From: JANPJV01 sp031425695
GTDB taxonomy: Bacteria > Pseudomonadota > Gammaproteobacteria > Xanthomonadales > SZUA-5
Direction: 5' to 3'
Length of the DNA stretch: 62,578 nucleotides
Assembly (NCBI GenBank): GCA_031425695.1
Contig: JANPJV010000292.1
Coordinates: forward strand, 1 to 62,578
Shown here: one piece after another, positions 26,574 to 35,233 of the stretch
Layout of the letters: each line of letters opens with the position of its first letter
How positions within the stretch are numbered: position 1 is the stretch's first letter
The notes under the pieces: model-generated
Told to the model about the DNA's origin: nothing
The model's database searches: none
The model's input: the letters and a program-made list of their open reading frames with translations, nothing else
Position numbers and translations under genes: made by a program

Positions 26574-28838
26574 ATGACTGAGAAGAGCCTCTCGCGCAAG
26601 CTCGGGACGCCGCAAGCCAACGGCCTGATGACTTTTGCCGCGCAATGGAGCCAACGCCTGCTGTGCGCAGCGCTGCTCGCCACCGCAGCTTCCTCGGCCG
26701 TTGCCGAGGATGCGCTGACCGAAGTGAGCTTCGCGCCATTGCCCGGGGGCGATGTCGAAATCGCGCTCGCGCTCGAGAACGGCACGGCGGAAGGCGCGGT
26801 CTTCGCGACCACCGATCCGCCCCGCATCGCCATCGACCTGCCGGCCACGCGCAATCGTTTCGACCTGCGTCTGCTGAATGTCGCTACCGGTTCGACCAAG
26901 TCGGTGACCACGGTGGAGGCCGCCGGGCGAACCCGCGTGGTGATCGATCTCTATCGGCCGTCGCCCTACACCTCGCGCAAGCAGGGCAAGACCATTTTCA
27001 TCGCGATCCAGAACGGCTTTGCCGACTCGGTCGCCAGCCGTGCGCCAACCGACCCGGCCAAGGCGGTCGCGAGCGCGCCTTCGCTGGAGCTCACCAATCT
27101 AGATTTCCGGCGTGGCAAAGCCGGCGAAGGCCGCCTGATCCTCTCCTTCTCCGGGGATGGCGCCAGCGCTGACCTGCGCGAAGAGGGCGGTGGCCTGGTC
27201 GTCGACCTGGCCAATGTCGACGTGCCCGAGCGCTTCATGCGCAAGATGGATGTCATCGATTTCGCGACGCCGGTCGAGTCGGTCGACGTGCGTGATCGTG
27301 GTAACGGTGCGCGCATGAAGATCGCAGTCGCCGGCGAGTACGAGAAGCTCGCCTACCAGGCCGGCAACCAGTACATCGTGGAAATCGCGCGCAAGCGCGA
27401 AGAACCGAAAAAACGCCTGGCAACTGATCCGCCGGTCTACAGCGGCAACCGCGTCACGTTCAATTTCCAGGACATTCCGGTGCGCTCGGTGCTGCAACTT
27501 GTCGCGGATGTTTCCGACATCAACATCGTGGTCGCCGATTCGGTCCAGGGCAACGTCACGCTGCGGTTGATCAACGTGCCATGGGATCAGGCGCTCGACA
27601 TCATTCTGCAGGCCAAGGGCCTCGACAAGCGCCGCAACGGCAACGTCATCTGGATTGCGCCGACTGCCGAAATTGCGCTGCGTGAGCAGGCGCTCGAAGA
27701 CGCGCGCATTGCCCTCGAAGATCGCGCCGAGACAGTGGTGGACTACATCTCGATCAGCTACGGCAAGGCCGAAGACCTGGCCAAGCTGCTGACCACCGAT
27801 TCGCTGAGCAGTGTTGCCTCCGCGGCAGGTGGCGAGAGCACTGGCAGCATGCAGAAGGGGCTGCTCTCCAATCGCGGCAGCGTCAGCTACGACGTGCGCA
27901 CCAATACGCTGATTGTGACCGACATCCCGGAACGCGTCGCCAAGGTTCGCGAGCTTGTTGCGATCCTGGACCGACCGGTTCGCCAGGTTCTGATCGAGGC
28001 TCGCATCGTGATTGCCCAGGAAGGATTCCGCAAACAGCTCGGCGCGCGCTTCGGCGTGAGTGGTGCAGCGGAAGACCGCGACGGCAACCTGATTTCGATC
28101 GGCGGCAACCTCGACGGCACCGACGCCATGACCGGTGTGGGGCTGGGCAACCGCCTGCGCGGCCAGTCCTCGGCGCTCCCGGTCGGTCAGGGCGATTCTG
28201 GCGGCGTGTCGACGCCCAATCTGTTCGACCGCCTGAACTTCAACCTGCCGGTGTCCGGTGCCGGCGCTGGCTCTTTTGCAACCACCATCCTCGGGGCTGA
28301 TTACCTGCTCGACATGGAGATCTCTGCACTGGAAAGCGAAGATCGCGGTGAATTGCTGTCCAGCCCGAAAGTCATCACGGCCGACCAGCAGGAAGCTGTG
28401 ATCAAGCAGGGCCAAGAAGTGGCCTACCAGGTCATCCAGGCTGCAACTGGCGGCGGTGCCGGCACCACTACTATCCAGTTCAAGGAAGCGGTGCTCGAGT
28501 TGCTGGTGACCCCGCGCATTACCGCTGACGGCCGCGTGTTCCTCGCTATCCGCGTCAAGCGCGACAATGTCGCCGAGTTCCTGCAGACGCCGAACGGCCC
28601 GGTGCCGATCATCGACAAGCGCGAGGTCCAGACCGGGGCGCTCATCGACAACGGCCAGACCGTGGTCCTCGGTGGCATCTATGAGTTCGAGAGCAATCAG
28701 TCACTCGCGAAGGTTCCGTTCCTGGGTGATATCCCGGGTGTGGGCGCACTGTTCCGCAGCAAGGACAAGTCCACCAGCAAGGTCGAGCTGCTGATTTTCG
28801 TGACGCCCAAGATTCTGGTCGACGCGCAGCAGAACTAA
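26574..28838 (+). CDS. pilQ: Type IV pilus secretin PilQ
   Basis: 754 aa outer-membrane secretin through which the pilus passes. The signal peptide is extended (hydrophobic part about residues 22-42, cleavage near AVAEDA). Two AMIN-type peptidoglycan-binding regions cover about residues 45-270. The secretin N0 domain follows (VTFNFQDIPVRSVLQLVADV), then N1 domains and the C-terminal secretin core ending VELLIFVTPKILVD. A Gly/Ser-rich loop lies near residues 415-430. It is last in the pilMNOPQ run. Confidence 0.96.
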   Translation: MTEKSLSRKLGTPQANGLMTFAAQWSQRLLCAALLATAASSAVAEDALTEVSFAPLPGGDVEIALALENGTAEGAVFATTDPPRIAIDLPATRNRFDLRLLNVATGSTKSVTTVEAAGRTRVVIDLYRPSPYTSRKQGKTIFIAIQNGFADSVASRAPTDPAKAVASAPSLELTNLDFRRGKAGEGRLILSFSGDGASADLREEGGGLVVDLANVDVPERFMRKMDVIDFATPVESVDVRDRGNGARMKIAVAGEYEKLAYQAGNQYIVEIARKREEPKKRLATDPPVYSGNRVTFNFQDIPVRSVLQLVADVSDINIVVADSVQGNVTLRLINVPWDQALDIILQAKGLDKRRNGNVIWIAPTAEIALREQALEDARIALEDRAETVVDYISISYGKAEDLAKLLTTDSLSSVASAAGGESTGSMQKGLLSNRGSVSYDVRTNTLIVTDIPERVAKVRELVAILDRPVRQVLIEARIVIAQEGFRKQLGARFGVSGAAEDRDGNLISIGGNLDGTDAMTGVGLGNRLRGQSSALPVGQGDSGGVSTPNLFDRLNFNLPVSGAGAGSFATTILGADYLLDMEISALESEDRGELLSSPKVITADQQEAVIKQGQEVAYQVIQAATGGGAGTTTIQFKEAVLELLVTPRITADGRVFLAIRVKRDNVAEFLQTPNGPVPIIDKREVQTGALIDNGQTVVLGGIYEFESNQSLAKVPFLGDIPGVGALFRSKDKSTSKVELLIFVTPKILVDAQQN

Positions 28839-28878
28839 ATAAGGCGAGAGCGACGAGATGAGTATTAGGAGATCAATA

Positions 28879-31593
28879 ATGAGCGCCTGGATGAAAATGC
28901 TGGCTATCGGCCTTGCCGCCGTAACGCTCGCAAGTTGCGGCGGTGGCGGTGGGCCCAATGACGGTCCTGCCTTCGGCCCACCGGCGCAGGGCAGCATCAC
29001 CATCAACGTGGTCGGCGGCACCACCACGCTGCCATCGAACCGCGGCGGCCTCCCGCCCGAGACCAACTCGCCCTACTGGACGCAGCTCAACGTGCGTGTC
29101 GCGCGGGCGAATGGGGCGCCAGTTGCCGATGGGACCGTGGTCAATATCCGCTCTGACAATGTGCGCGCAGCCGCGCTGTCGATCCTGGATGACCCAGAGA
29201 CCGACGATGTAAATGAGTTCACGACGCTCTTCGGTACCGTGTTCACGGAGACCACCGGTGGCCTCGCCACCTTCTTCGTGCATTCCCGCGACGCCGTCGG
29301 AACCGCAGTGATCACGGCATCAGCGCAAGATCCCGAAGATTCGACTCGAACGATCGTCGGCAACATCACCTTTGTCGTCAACGAAGGCCCGGCGCCGTTC
29401 CAGCGCATCGTCGTCGAGCCGCTGGGTGGCACCCTGCTGGCACCCAATACATTCGGCGTCGCGCCGTTCATCGGCTCGCCGTTCGTGCGGGAAGTGACCG
29501 TGACCTTCCGCAGCATCAACGGCCAGTTGATCAACTCCGGCACCGCGAACGTCTCGATCAATCCGGTCAACTCTGCCGCCTTCTCGACGCTCGACGATCC
29601 GGCCACCCCAACCGTCTGCCCAGGCGATGGCGGTCCGTGTACGGGTAACGAGTTCCTGGCCCTGCGTGGCTCCGGTCCGGTGAACTTCACTGCCGGCCGA
29701 CTGACGCTGTTCGTGCATGCGTTCGAAAACCCGGGCACCGTGACGCTGACCATCACCACGACCGACCCGATCACCGGGGCTCTCATCGTCGCTACCCAGG
29801 TGTTCACGGTGGTTGAGCAGACGCCGAACATCCCGGCCGACATCACCGTCACGCGTCCGCCAGGCGGCCTCTACGTCGTCGGTTCGGGTGGTCGCAACAC
29901 GATGAACCTGCAGGCAATCGTCGAGAATGGTTCCGGCCAGCCAATCCCGAATCCGGGTGCGTCGACCATCAACAATGTTCAGTGGGAAATTCTTGATAAC
30001 GGTGCCAACGGCGGCGAAACCCTTGCTGGTGTCAATGCGGCCGGCGTCAACCAGGATGGTCGCCTGATCCGCGTCCGCAGCCAGAACGGCATCTCGTCGG
30101 TCGCACTGCGTGCCGGTACCCGCCAGGGCACGATCGTGGTTCGCGTCACTGCTGACCGCGCCGACAACAATGTTGACAACGGCATCCAGCAGCCGATCTT
30201 CGAAGATGTGACCATCATCATCTCCGACGGCAAGCTGTTCTCGCTGAAGATCGTTGTCCCGAACACCAACGCAATCCGGATCAACCGGGTCAGCGGGGGC
30301 GTGCAGCCGATTGGTGGCAACACCACCATCCCGCCGGATCCAAACGGAACCTACAGCTTGACGGTGAGCGTGCTGGCGACCGATCGCCAGGGCAATCCGG
30401 TGATTCCGGGCACGCCGATCGACTTCGGCCTGGTCGACTCACCGGTGGCCGGCTTCCCGAACCAGGGTCCGGGTAACTTCCTGATCAGTGGTCCCGACGG
30501 CAACCCGCAGGAAGGTGGCTTCCTGTTCACCGCACCGACCGGTTCGTTCCTCACCGGTGGTGGCTCGGGTCCGGGTGACACCCTGCTCGTGTTCGGTGAA
30601 CAGTCACTTGGCAATCGTGACCTCGAGAGTGCGCGTCGGATCGATCGCATCCTCAGCCCGACCAGCCTCAACGTGACGCAGCGCTTCAACCTCAACAACG
30701 ACACGGGTGCGCCAATCGACAATGGCCCGGTGCTGCCGTACATCATCGGTCGCGCCACCATCGCGAACATCACGCCGAACGCGCTCACCAATGACATCGG
30801 CGTGGCGACCACGACGCTCAACTATCCGGTCAACCAGATTGGCCGTCTGGTCGCGATCTGGGCGCGCGGTGCTGGTGAAGTCGTGGGAACCGTGCAGGAG
30901 CTGGTCAGCGACGTCGACATCCTGGTCTTCCCGGGCGCAGGTCCGGCGACCCTGGTGGTTTCGCCGGATCGAATCCCGGCCAACCAGACGACGACGGTCA
31001 GCATCTGCATCGCCGATGCGCTCGGCGCGCCGCTCGGGGGTGTGCAAGTTGGCTTCAGCGTCGCCAATCCGTCCACGACGACCACTGTCGACGGCCAGAC
31101 CGGATCCGGCGTAGTGACTGCTCCGACCGGCCTGAACGGATGTACGACGGCGACGATCACCACGTCTGGCGTTGCCAATGCGGGCCAGGCTCCGGTGATC
31201 ACGTTCTTCGGTGCAGGTCAGTCGGACACGGTGACAGTCGTTCCGCCGACGATCTCGTTCCTGCAAGCCTTCCCGTCAGCGTTCTTCGGCGGCAATGGTG
31301 GTCCGATCCGGCTGCGCCTGTTCGATGGCAACGGCAACCCGATTCCGGGCGTGCTCATCACCGGTGTCTGTACCGGCACCGGCGGCGCGCAGCTGATTCT
31401 GTCGGTGCCCCCGGGCATCACCAATGCCAATGGCGAGACCACCGCCACGGTGATTGCGATCAACCTCGACCAGCCGCAAGGTGCCGGTGGTGGCCAGTGT
31501 GTGTTCACCGCCGCGGGCGGTAGCCCGAGCACGACGGTGACCTTCGAAGGCATCGACATCTGCGAGATCTTCTTCTCGCCGGTCTGCAGCTGA
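28879..31593 (+). CDS. Large Ig-like repeat lipoprotein
   Basis: 904 aa; the ATG at 28879 is chosen for its AGGAG ribosome-binding site, and an upstream ATG at 28858 is possible. The signal ends in the lipobox LASC followed by five glycines, so it should be lipid-anchored. The rest is a string of beta-sandwich units of about 110-150 residues of the invasin/Big type, rich in Thr, Val, Asn, Gly and Pro. Recurring features include LSILDDPETDDVNEF with STLDDPATPTV and AGRLTLFVHAFENPGTVTLT. The C-terminus has Cys pairs (GVCTGTGGAQ and FFSPVCS). Its place 40 bases after pilQ suggests a surface or adhesion role. It has no assigned function and occupies the position where aroK usually follows pilQ. 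Confidence 0.8.
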   Translation: MSAWMKMLAIGLAAVTLASCGGGGGPNDGPAFGPPAQGSITINVVGGTTTLPSNRGGLPPETNSPYWTQLNVRVARANGAPVADGTVVNIRSDNVRAAALSILDDPETDDVNEFTTLFGTVFTETTGGLATFFVHSRDAVGTAVITASAQDPEDSTRTIVGNITFVVNEGPAPFQRIVVEPLGGTLLAPNTFGVAPFIGSPFVREVTVTFRSINGQLINSGTANVSINPVNSAAFSTLDDPATPTVCPGDGGPCTGNEFLALRGSGPVNFTAGRLTLFVHAFENPGTVTLTITTTDPITGALIVATQVFTVVEQTPNIPADITVTRPPGGLYVVGSGGRNTMNLQAIVENGSGQPIPNPGASTINNVQWEILDNGANGGETLAGVNAAGVNQDGRLIRVRSQNGISSVALRAGTRQGTIVVRVTADRADNNVDNGIQQPIFEDVTIIISDGKLFSLKIVVPNTNAIRINRVSGGVQPIGGNTTIPPDPNGTYSLTVSVLATDRQGNPVIPGTPIDFGLVDSPVAGFPNQGPGNFLISGPDGNPQEGGFLFTAPTGSFLTGGGSGPGDTLLVFGEQSLGNRDLESARRIDRILSPTSLNVTQRFNLNNDTGAPIDNGPVLPYIIGRATIANITPNALTNDIGVATTTLNYPVNQIGRLVAIWARGAGEVVGTVQELVSDVDILVFPGAGPATLVVSPDRIPANQTTTVSICIADALGAPLGGVQVGFSVANPSTTTTVDGQTGSGVVTAPTGLNGCTTATITTSGVANAGQAPVITFFGAGQSDTVTVVPPTISFLQAFPSAFFGGNGGPIRLRLFDGNGNPIPGVLITGVCTGTGGAQLILSVPPGITNANGETTATVIAINLDQPQGAGGGQCVFTAAGGSPSTTVTFEGIDICEIFFSPVCS

Positions 31594-31615
31594 AGTTCGA
31601 GTAACACGCGTTGAA

Positions 31616-31646
31616 CGAAGGCCGCCGCAAGGCGGCCTTCGCTTTT
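31616..31646 (+). terminator. Intrinsic terminator of the pilQ/Ig-like transcript
   Basis: CGAAGGCCGCC, loop GCAA, GGCGGCCTTCG, followed by CTTTT. It starts 23 bases after the stop codon: a perfect stem with a short T-tract. Confidence 0.85.
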
Positions 31647-31667
31647 GCGGGTGGCGCGCGCGTGCAT

Positions 31668-31852
31668 TTGGTGGGTCTGCGCTACGCGCGGACGCTTATC
31701 GCTGCTGAAAGAAAGGAGTCCGCGCAGAGTGCAGAACCCACCAGAGGCAGATCTTCTGCGCAGTGGTGGAACGCTCTCGTTGGGTCTGCGCAGCGCGCGG
31801 ACGCTTGCTGCTCCCGGAATGGAAGAGTCCGCGAACAGCCCAGACCCACCAA
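31668..31852. repeat. Two tandem inverted elements, TGGGTCTGCGC family
   Basis: Copy one is 31668-31743 and copy two 31779-31852. Each has a left arm like TGGGTCTGCGC...CGCGGACGC and an inverted right arm GTCCGCG...ACCCACC. They fill most of the 340-bp gap before the EAL gene, where I see no gene. A related core lies at 18721-18780. Confidence 0.75.
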
Positions 31853-31933
31853 AGGCAGCATGGCCTATGCTTGGCTAGCGTCGGCCAAGTCCGCCGACGG
31901 CGCGGTTTATTCTCGGAGGCATCAGTCCCCGCC

Positions 31934-33139
31934 ATGCAATCGGTCCGAGCGCTAAGAAACTTCGCTGCGGGCGAGCGCATATTCACCGAGGGCGATGCAC
32001 CGGATGTGGCCTACCTGATTGAATCGGGGCGCGTCGAGGTGTGGGTCACGCAAGGCAGCAAGCGCCTGGTCCTGAGCTATCTCGGACCGGGTGAGATCCT
32101 TGGCGAGATGGCCGTCATCGATCGTGCGCCACGGAGTGCCAGCGCGGACGCGTTGAGCGGGGTCAGCGCGACGGAGATTCGCGCGGACCAATTGCGCCAG
32201 CGTCTGGACGAAGCTGATCCGGTTCTGCGCGGGCTGTTGATCGGCCTGCTCTCGCGCTATCGGCGCGGCTTGCGCGCGGCGCGCGCTGGCGCCGGCCACG
32301 AGGCTGCCCCGCCGCCAGAGGCGGCAGCGATCGACCAGCAACGCCGAGTGGCCGACAAGATCCGGCTTGAGCGCGAGCTGCTGGAAGCACTCGAGCGCGA
32401 CCAGTTGCGCGTGGTCTTCCAGCCGATCCTCGATCTCTATGAGCAGCGGGTTGCCGGATTCGAGGCGCTCGTGCGCTGGGACCACCCCACGCGCGGCCCG
32501 GTGGCGCCAGCCGAGTTCATCGCGCTCGCGGAAGAGACCACGCTGATCGTTCCAATCGGCCACTACGCGCTGCGGCGCGCCTGCCAACTGCTGGCGGAAA
32601 TGGACGCGCTGCTCGGAGGTGCGGCGGAGCCGTGGATCGCCGTCAACGTCTCTGGACGGCAATCACTGGTGCCCGATTTCGCCGACATGCTGGCCGGCGC
32701 TGCCGAGGATGCCGGCCTGGCGCCGGACCGCCTCAAGGTGGAAATTACGGAGAGCCTGGCGCTCGACTACGAGCGTGTCTCCGACCTCATCGCGCGCTGC
32801 CGCACCCATGGCATCGGGGTGGCGCTGGATGACTTCGGAACAGGTTATTCGGGTCTCGGCCACCTGCATCGGCTCGATTTCGACTCGATCAAGCTAGACC
32901 GCAGTTTCGTCCGCGCCCTGCCGCACGACAACAAGGCTGCAGCCCTCGTGCGCGGCATCGCCTACCTGGTGCATGGCCTGGGAGCCGACATGGTCGCCGA
33001 GGGCGTGGAAACGCTCGAGCAGGCGCAAATCCTCCACCAATTCGGCGTCCGCTACCTGCAGGGCTACCTGGTCGGCCGCCCCCAGGAATCCACCAGCTGC
33101 ATCGAGATGCTGCTTCAGCCGCCACATCTGGAACTTTGA
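31934..33139 (+). CDS. Cyclic-nucleotide-binding domain fused to an EAL phosphodiesterase
   Basis: 401 aa from the ATG at 31934. Residues 1-110 form a CRP-like cNMP-binding domain, with GEMAVIDRAPRSAS in the place of the phosphate-binding cassette (Glu and Arg retained). After a short Ala-rich linker comes an EAL domain (about 140-400) that degrades cyclic di-GMP. The catalytic set looks complete: EALVRW, the Asn of VNVSGRQ, ITES, the metal-binding pair in DDFGTGYS, the Lys of SIKLDRSF, EGVETLEQ and QGYLVGRP. No membrane segment is present. The architecture suggests that nucleotide binding controls hydrolysis. A GGDEF cyclase gene lies about 0.9 kb away. Confidence 0.9.
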   Translation: MQSVRALRNFAAGERIFTEGDAPDVAYLIESGRVEVWVTQGSKRLVLSYLGPGEILGEMAVIDRAPRSASADALSGVSATEIRADQLRQRLDEADPVLRGLLIGLLSRYRRGLRAARAGAGHEAAPPPEAAAIDQQRRVADKIRLERELLEALERDQLRVVFQPILDLYEQRVAGFEALVRWDHPTRGPVAPAEFIALAEETTLIVPIGHYALRRACQLLAEMDALLGGAAEPWIAVNVSGRQSLVPDFADMLAGAAEDAGLAPDRLKVEITESLALDYERVSDLIARCRTHGIGVALDDFGTGYSGLGHLHRLDFDSIKLDRSFVRALPHDNKAAALVRGIAYLVHGLGADMVAEGVETLEQAQILHQFGVRYLQGYLVGRPQESTSCIEMLLQPPHLEL

Positions 33140-33165
33140 TCATTGTCAAAGCGAGAGCTTTTCTA

Positions 33166-33257
33166 TCCACAGATTTCGCAGATTTCCGCAGATTACGAGC
33201 CGGGACACCAGCTCGCGTTGTCGCCTTTAATCTGCGTAAATCTGCGAAATCTGCGGA
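33166..33257. repeat. Dispersed inverted repeat, ATCTGCG family, copy 2
   Basis: Same arms as at 14807-14888 (TCCACAGATTTCGCAGATTT left; AAATCTGCGAAATCTGCGGA right) around a different 30-base centre. It lies in the convergent gap between the EAL and the barrel genes. Confidence 0.85.
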
Positions 33258-33311
33258 CGAAATACTCTTGCTCTAACTGACCGCGGCGGGAATCCCGCCG
33301 CGGCCGATACA

Positions 33312-33872
33312 TCAGAAGCGAACTTCGCCGTTCAACGACAGCAGGTCGTATTCGACGTCGGCACTATTTTCGCCGAGCTTGTAGCGGTCGAAGGCGACGC
33401 CGACGCTGAACTGCTGGTTGAAGTCGTAGCCGCCGCCGATGCCGAAGTAGAAGTCTTCGGATTGCTCGTCGAGCACGACCGTGGTCGAGCCGACGCGTGC
33501 GCGGCCGGTGGCATCCCACCACAACATGCCGCCACGGGCGCTGAGGAAGAAGCCGTTGTCGGTGTCGTACAACGGCAGCCGCCCGGCGATACCGGCGGAA
33601 AGGCCGTCGGCCTCGATCGAAGCGGCACCACCGGCGCCAATTTCCTCGCTCATGGTACCGAGGTCGACATAGCCGATTTCAGCGCCGAGATTTTCGATGA
33701 AGCGCCAGCCCGCACCAATACGATAGGTACTGTCGTTGTCGTCGATGCCTTGGTCATCGACCGAAGCCTGGCCAATGGCACCATCGATATAAAAGCCGGT
33801 CGCCGCCGGCGCGAGCGCCGGAAAGAGCAGCGCCGAGAACACGGAAAGCGCGATCAGGTTCTTGTTTTTCAT
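33312..33872 (-). CDS. Small outer-membrane beta-barrel protein
   Basis: 186 aa. The signal peptide MKNKNLIALSVFSALLFPAL is cleaved near APAA. The rest alternates hydrophobic and polar residues in short strands with Gly/Asp turns (GFYIDGAIGQ, YRIGAGWRFIENLGAEIGYV, YFGIGGGYDFNQQFSVGVAF) and ends in Phe (LNGEVRF). This is the pattern of an eight-stranded OmpA/OmpX-like barrel. The ligand or role is unknown. It is flanked by cyclic di-GMP genes on both sides, but nothing ties it to them. Confidence 0.8.
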   Translation of the reverse strand: MKNKNLIALSVFSALLFPALAPAATGFYIDGAIGQASVDDQGIDDNDSTYRIGAGWRFIENLGAEIGYVDLGTMSEEIGAGGAASIEADGLSAGIAGRLPLYDTDNGFFLSARGGMLWWDATGRARVGSTTVVLDEQSEDFYFGIGGGYDFNQQFSVGVAFDRYKLGENSADVEYDLLSLNGEVRF

Positions 33873-33989
33873 GACATTTGCCTCGTTACTTGGGGAGCTG
33901 CAATGAACCGCAGCGAGGGCAGCATCGGCCCTTGTGCCTGAACGTTACGTGGCGGAGGTTCAGCGCCGCGTAACGCAGTTGCGCGTCGT

Positions 33990-35078
33990 TCAGCGGGCCG
34001 CAACGCGCTGTTGGGTGGCGAGCGTCAGGCGATTGCGCCCGCGCTGCTTGGAGCGATAGAGCGCCTTGTCGGCTGCATCCACCACGGAACTCGTGGTCCG
34101 ATGACCAGGATCACGTTCCGCGAGGCCAATGCTCACAGTCACCCCCACCTCGCCCTCATGCTCGCCCTTGCGTACTGCCTGGGCGCGCTTTGTGGAAGCA
34201 ACCCGACCGAGCCGCACGCGGCTGGCCTCGATGGCGCCACGCAAGGCCTCCAGCGCGTCACTGGCGCCCTCGACCTGCCGGCCCTCGAACACGATGGCAA
34301 ACTCCTCGCCGCCGTAGCGATAGGCGCCGCCACCTCGACAGCGGCGCAGCTGACGGGCAACCACCTTGAGTACACGGTCGCCCGACTCGTGCCCGTAGCG
34401 ATCGTTGAAGCGCTTGAAATGATCGACATCGACCATCGCAATGCTGATCTTGCCGGCGCTCCGTGCCAGACGCTCATCGAGCGCGCGCCGATTCGGCAAA
34501 CCGGTGAGCGCGTCGATGAAGGCCATGCGGAAGGCACCATAGAGGACCGCAAGCGCGAAGGCGGTGGCAGTCCCCGCCAGCCATGCACGGGCCGAATGCG
34601 GCGGCGATTGCGAGAGCGCGATCACTGCCGGGGCCAGCGCCAATGCGAAATAGAGATCGAGCGGCATTCCACGCCGCGCCCAGCGGGCCAACACCACCGC
34701 GGCAGCCACGAGCACCAGCCAGGAGGCCCAGCCTAGCGCGGGTGAGAATGCAGGGGTTTCGCGGGCAAGCCCATCGAGTTGCAACAACACACCGGGTGCC
34801 CAATGTGGCAAAGCCGCAATCGCCGCACAGCTGCCCAGCAACAGCAGGGCGCGCCACGAGCGAACCGGCGGCTCTGGCAAGACCGCGATCGCGAGCAGCA
34901 AGGCAGCGGCTCCCAGACCGATGCCGGGGTGAACGCTGGCCGGTAACAACAGCGGCAGCATCAGCGCACTGAGCGCGAGCGCATAGCGGTTGCGACGGAA
35001 CCCGAGCGCGAGCAGGAACGCACCGACCCACAAGCCGTCGGCATTCGTCTCCAGCAAGGTCAGCAACTTGGATAGCAT
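33990..35078 (-). CDS. Membrane-bound diguanylate cyclase (GGDEF)
   Basis: 362 aa from the ATG at 35078. The longer upstream reading has no supporting features and would run over the transketolase start. Residues 1-185 contain about six hydrophobic helices and look like a membrane sensor. The C-terminal half is a GGDEF domain: DALTGLPNRRALDERL, IAMVDVDHFKRFNDRYGHES and the active-site loop RYGGEEF, so it should make cyclic di-GMP. The inhibitory RxxD site five residues before GGEEF is absent (RGGG instead). It is transcribed divergently from tkt. Confidence 0.92.
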   Translation of the reverse strand: MLSKLLTLLETNADGLWVGAFLLALGFRRNRYALALSALMLPLLLPASVHPGIGLGAAALLLAIAVLPEPPVRSWRALLLLGSCAAIAALPHWAPGVLLQLDGLARETPAFSPALGWASWLVLVAAAVVLARWARRGMPLDLYFALALAPAVIALSQSPPHSARAWLAGTATAFALAVLYGAFRMAFIDALTGLPNRRALDERLARSAGKISIAMVDVDHFKRFNDRYGHESGDRVLKVVARQLRRCRGGGAYRYGGEEFAIVFEGRQVEGASDALEALRGAIEASRVRLGRVASTKRAQAVRKGEHEGEVGVTVSIGLAERDPGHRTTSSVVDAADKALYRSKQRGRNRLTLATQQRVAAR

Positions 35079-35233
35079 TGTTAACGCGCTTTCGAGCTGG
35101 CGCGATTGTACGTAATGACAGCCGCGCAACAAGTGCGGCGAGAGATATATGTGACCAGGGTCCGCCGCTAGCGGACAGCCGCCCCGACGATCCGGCAGAA
35201 TGCGCGGCCTTTCTTGCCTCCGAGCCGCCACCG

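Noticed and set aside
31668..31852. Minus-strand frames reading Trp/Val-rich repeats (LWWVWAVRG)
   Set aside because: They are chance translation of the two tandem repeat elements; no start signal and no homology.
31763..31933. 57-codon N-terminal extension of the EAL protein
   Set aside because: It is a translation of the intergenic repeat; the cNMP domain starts naturally at the ATG at 31934.
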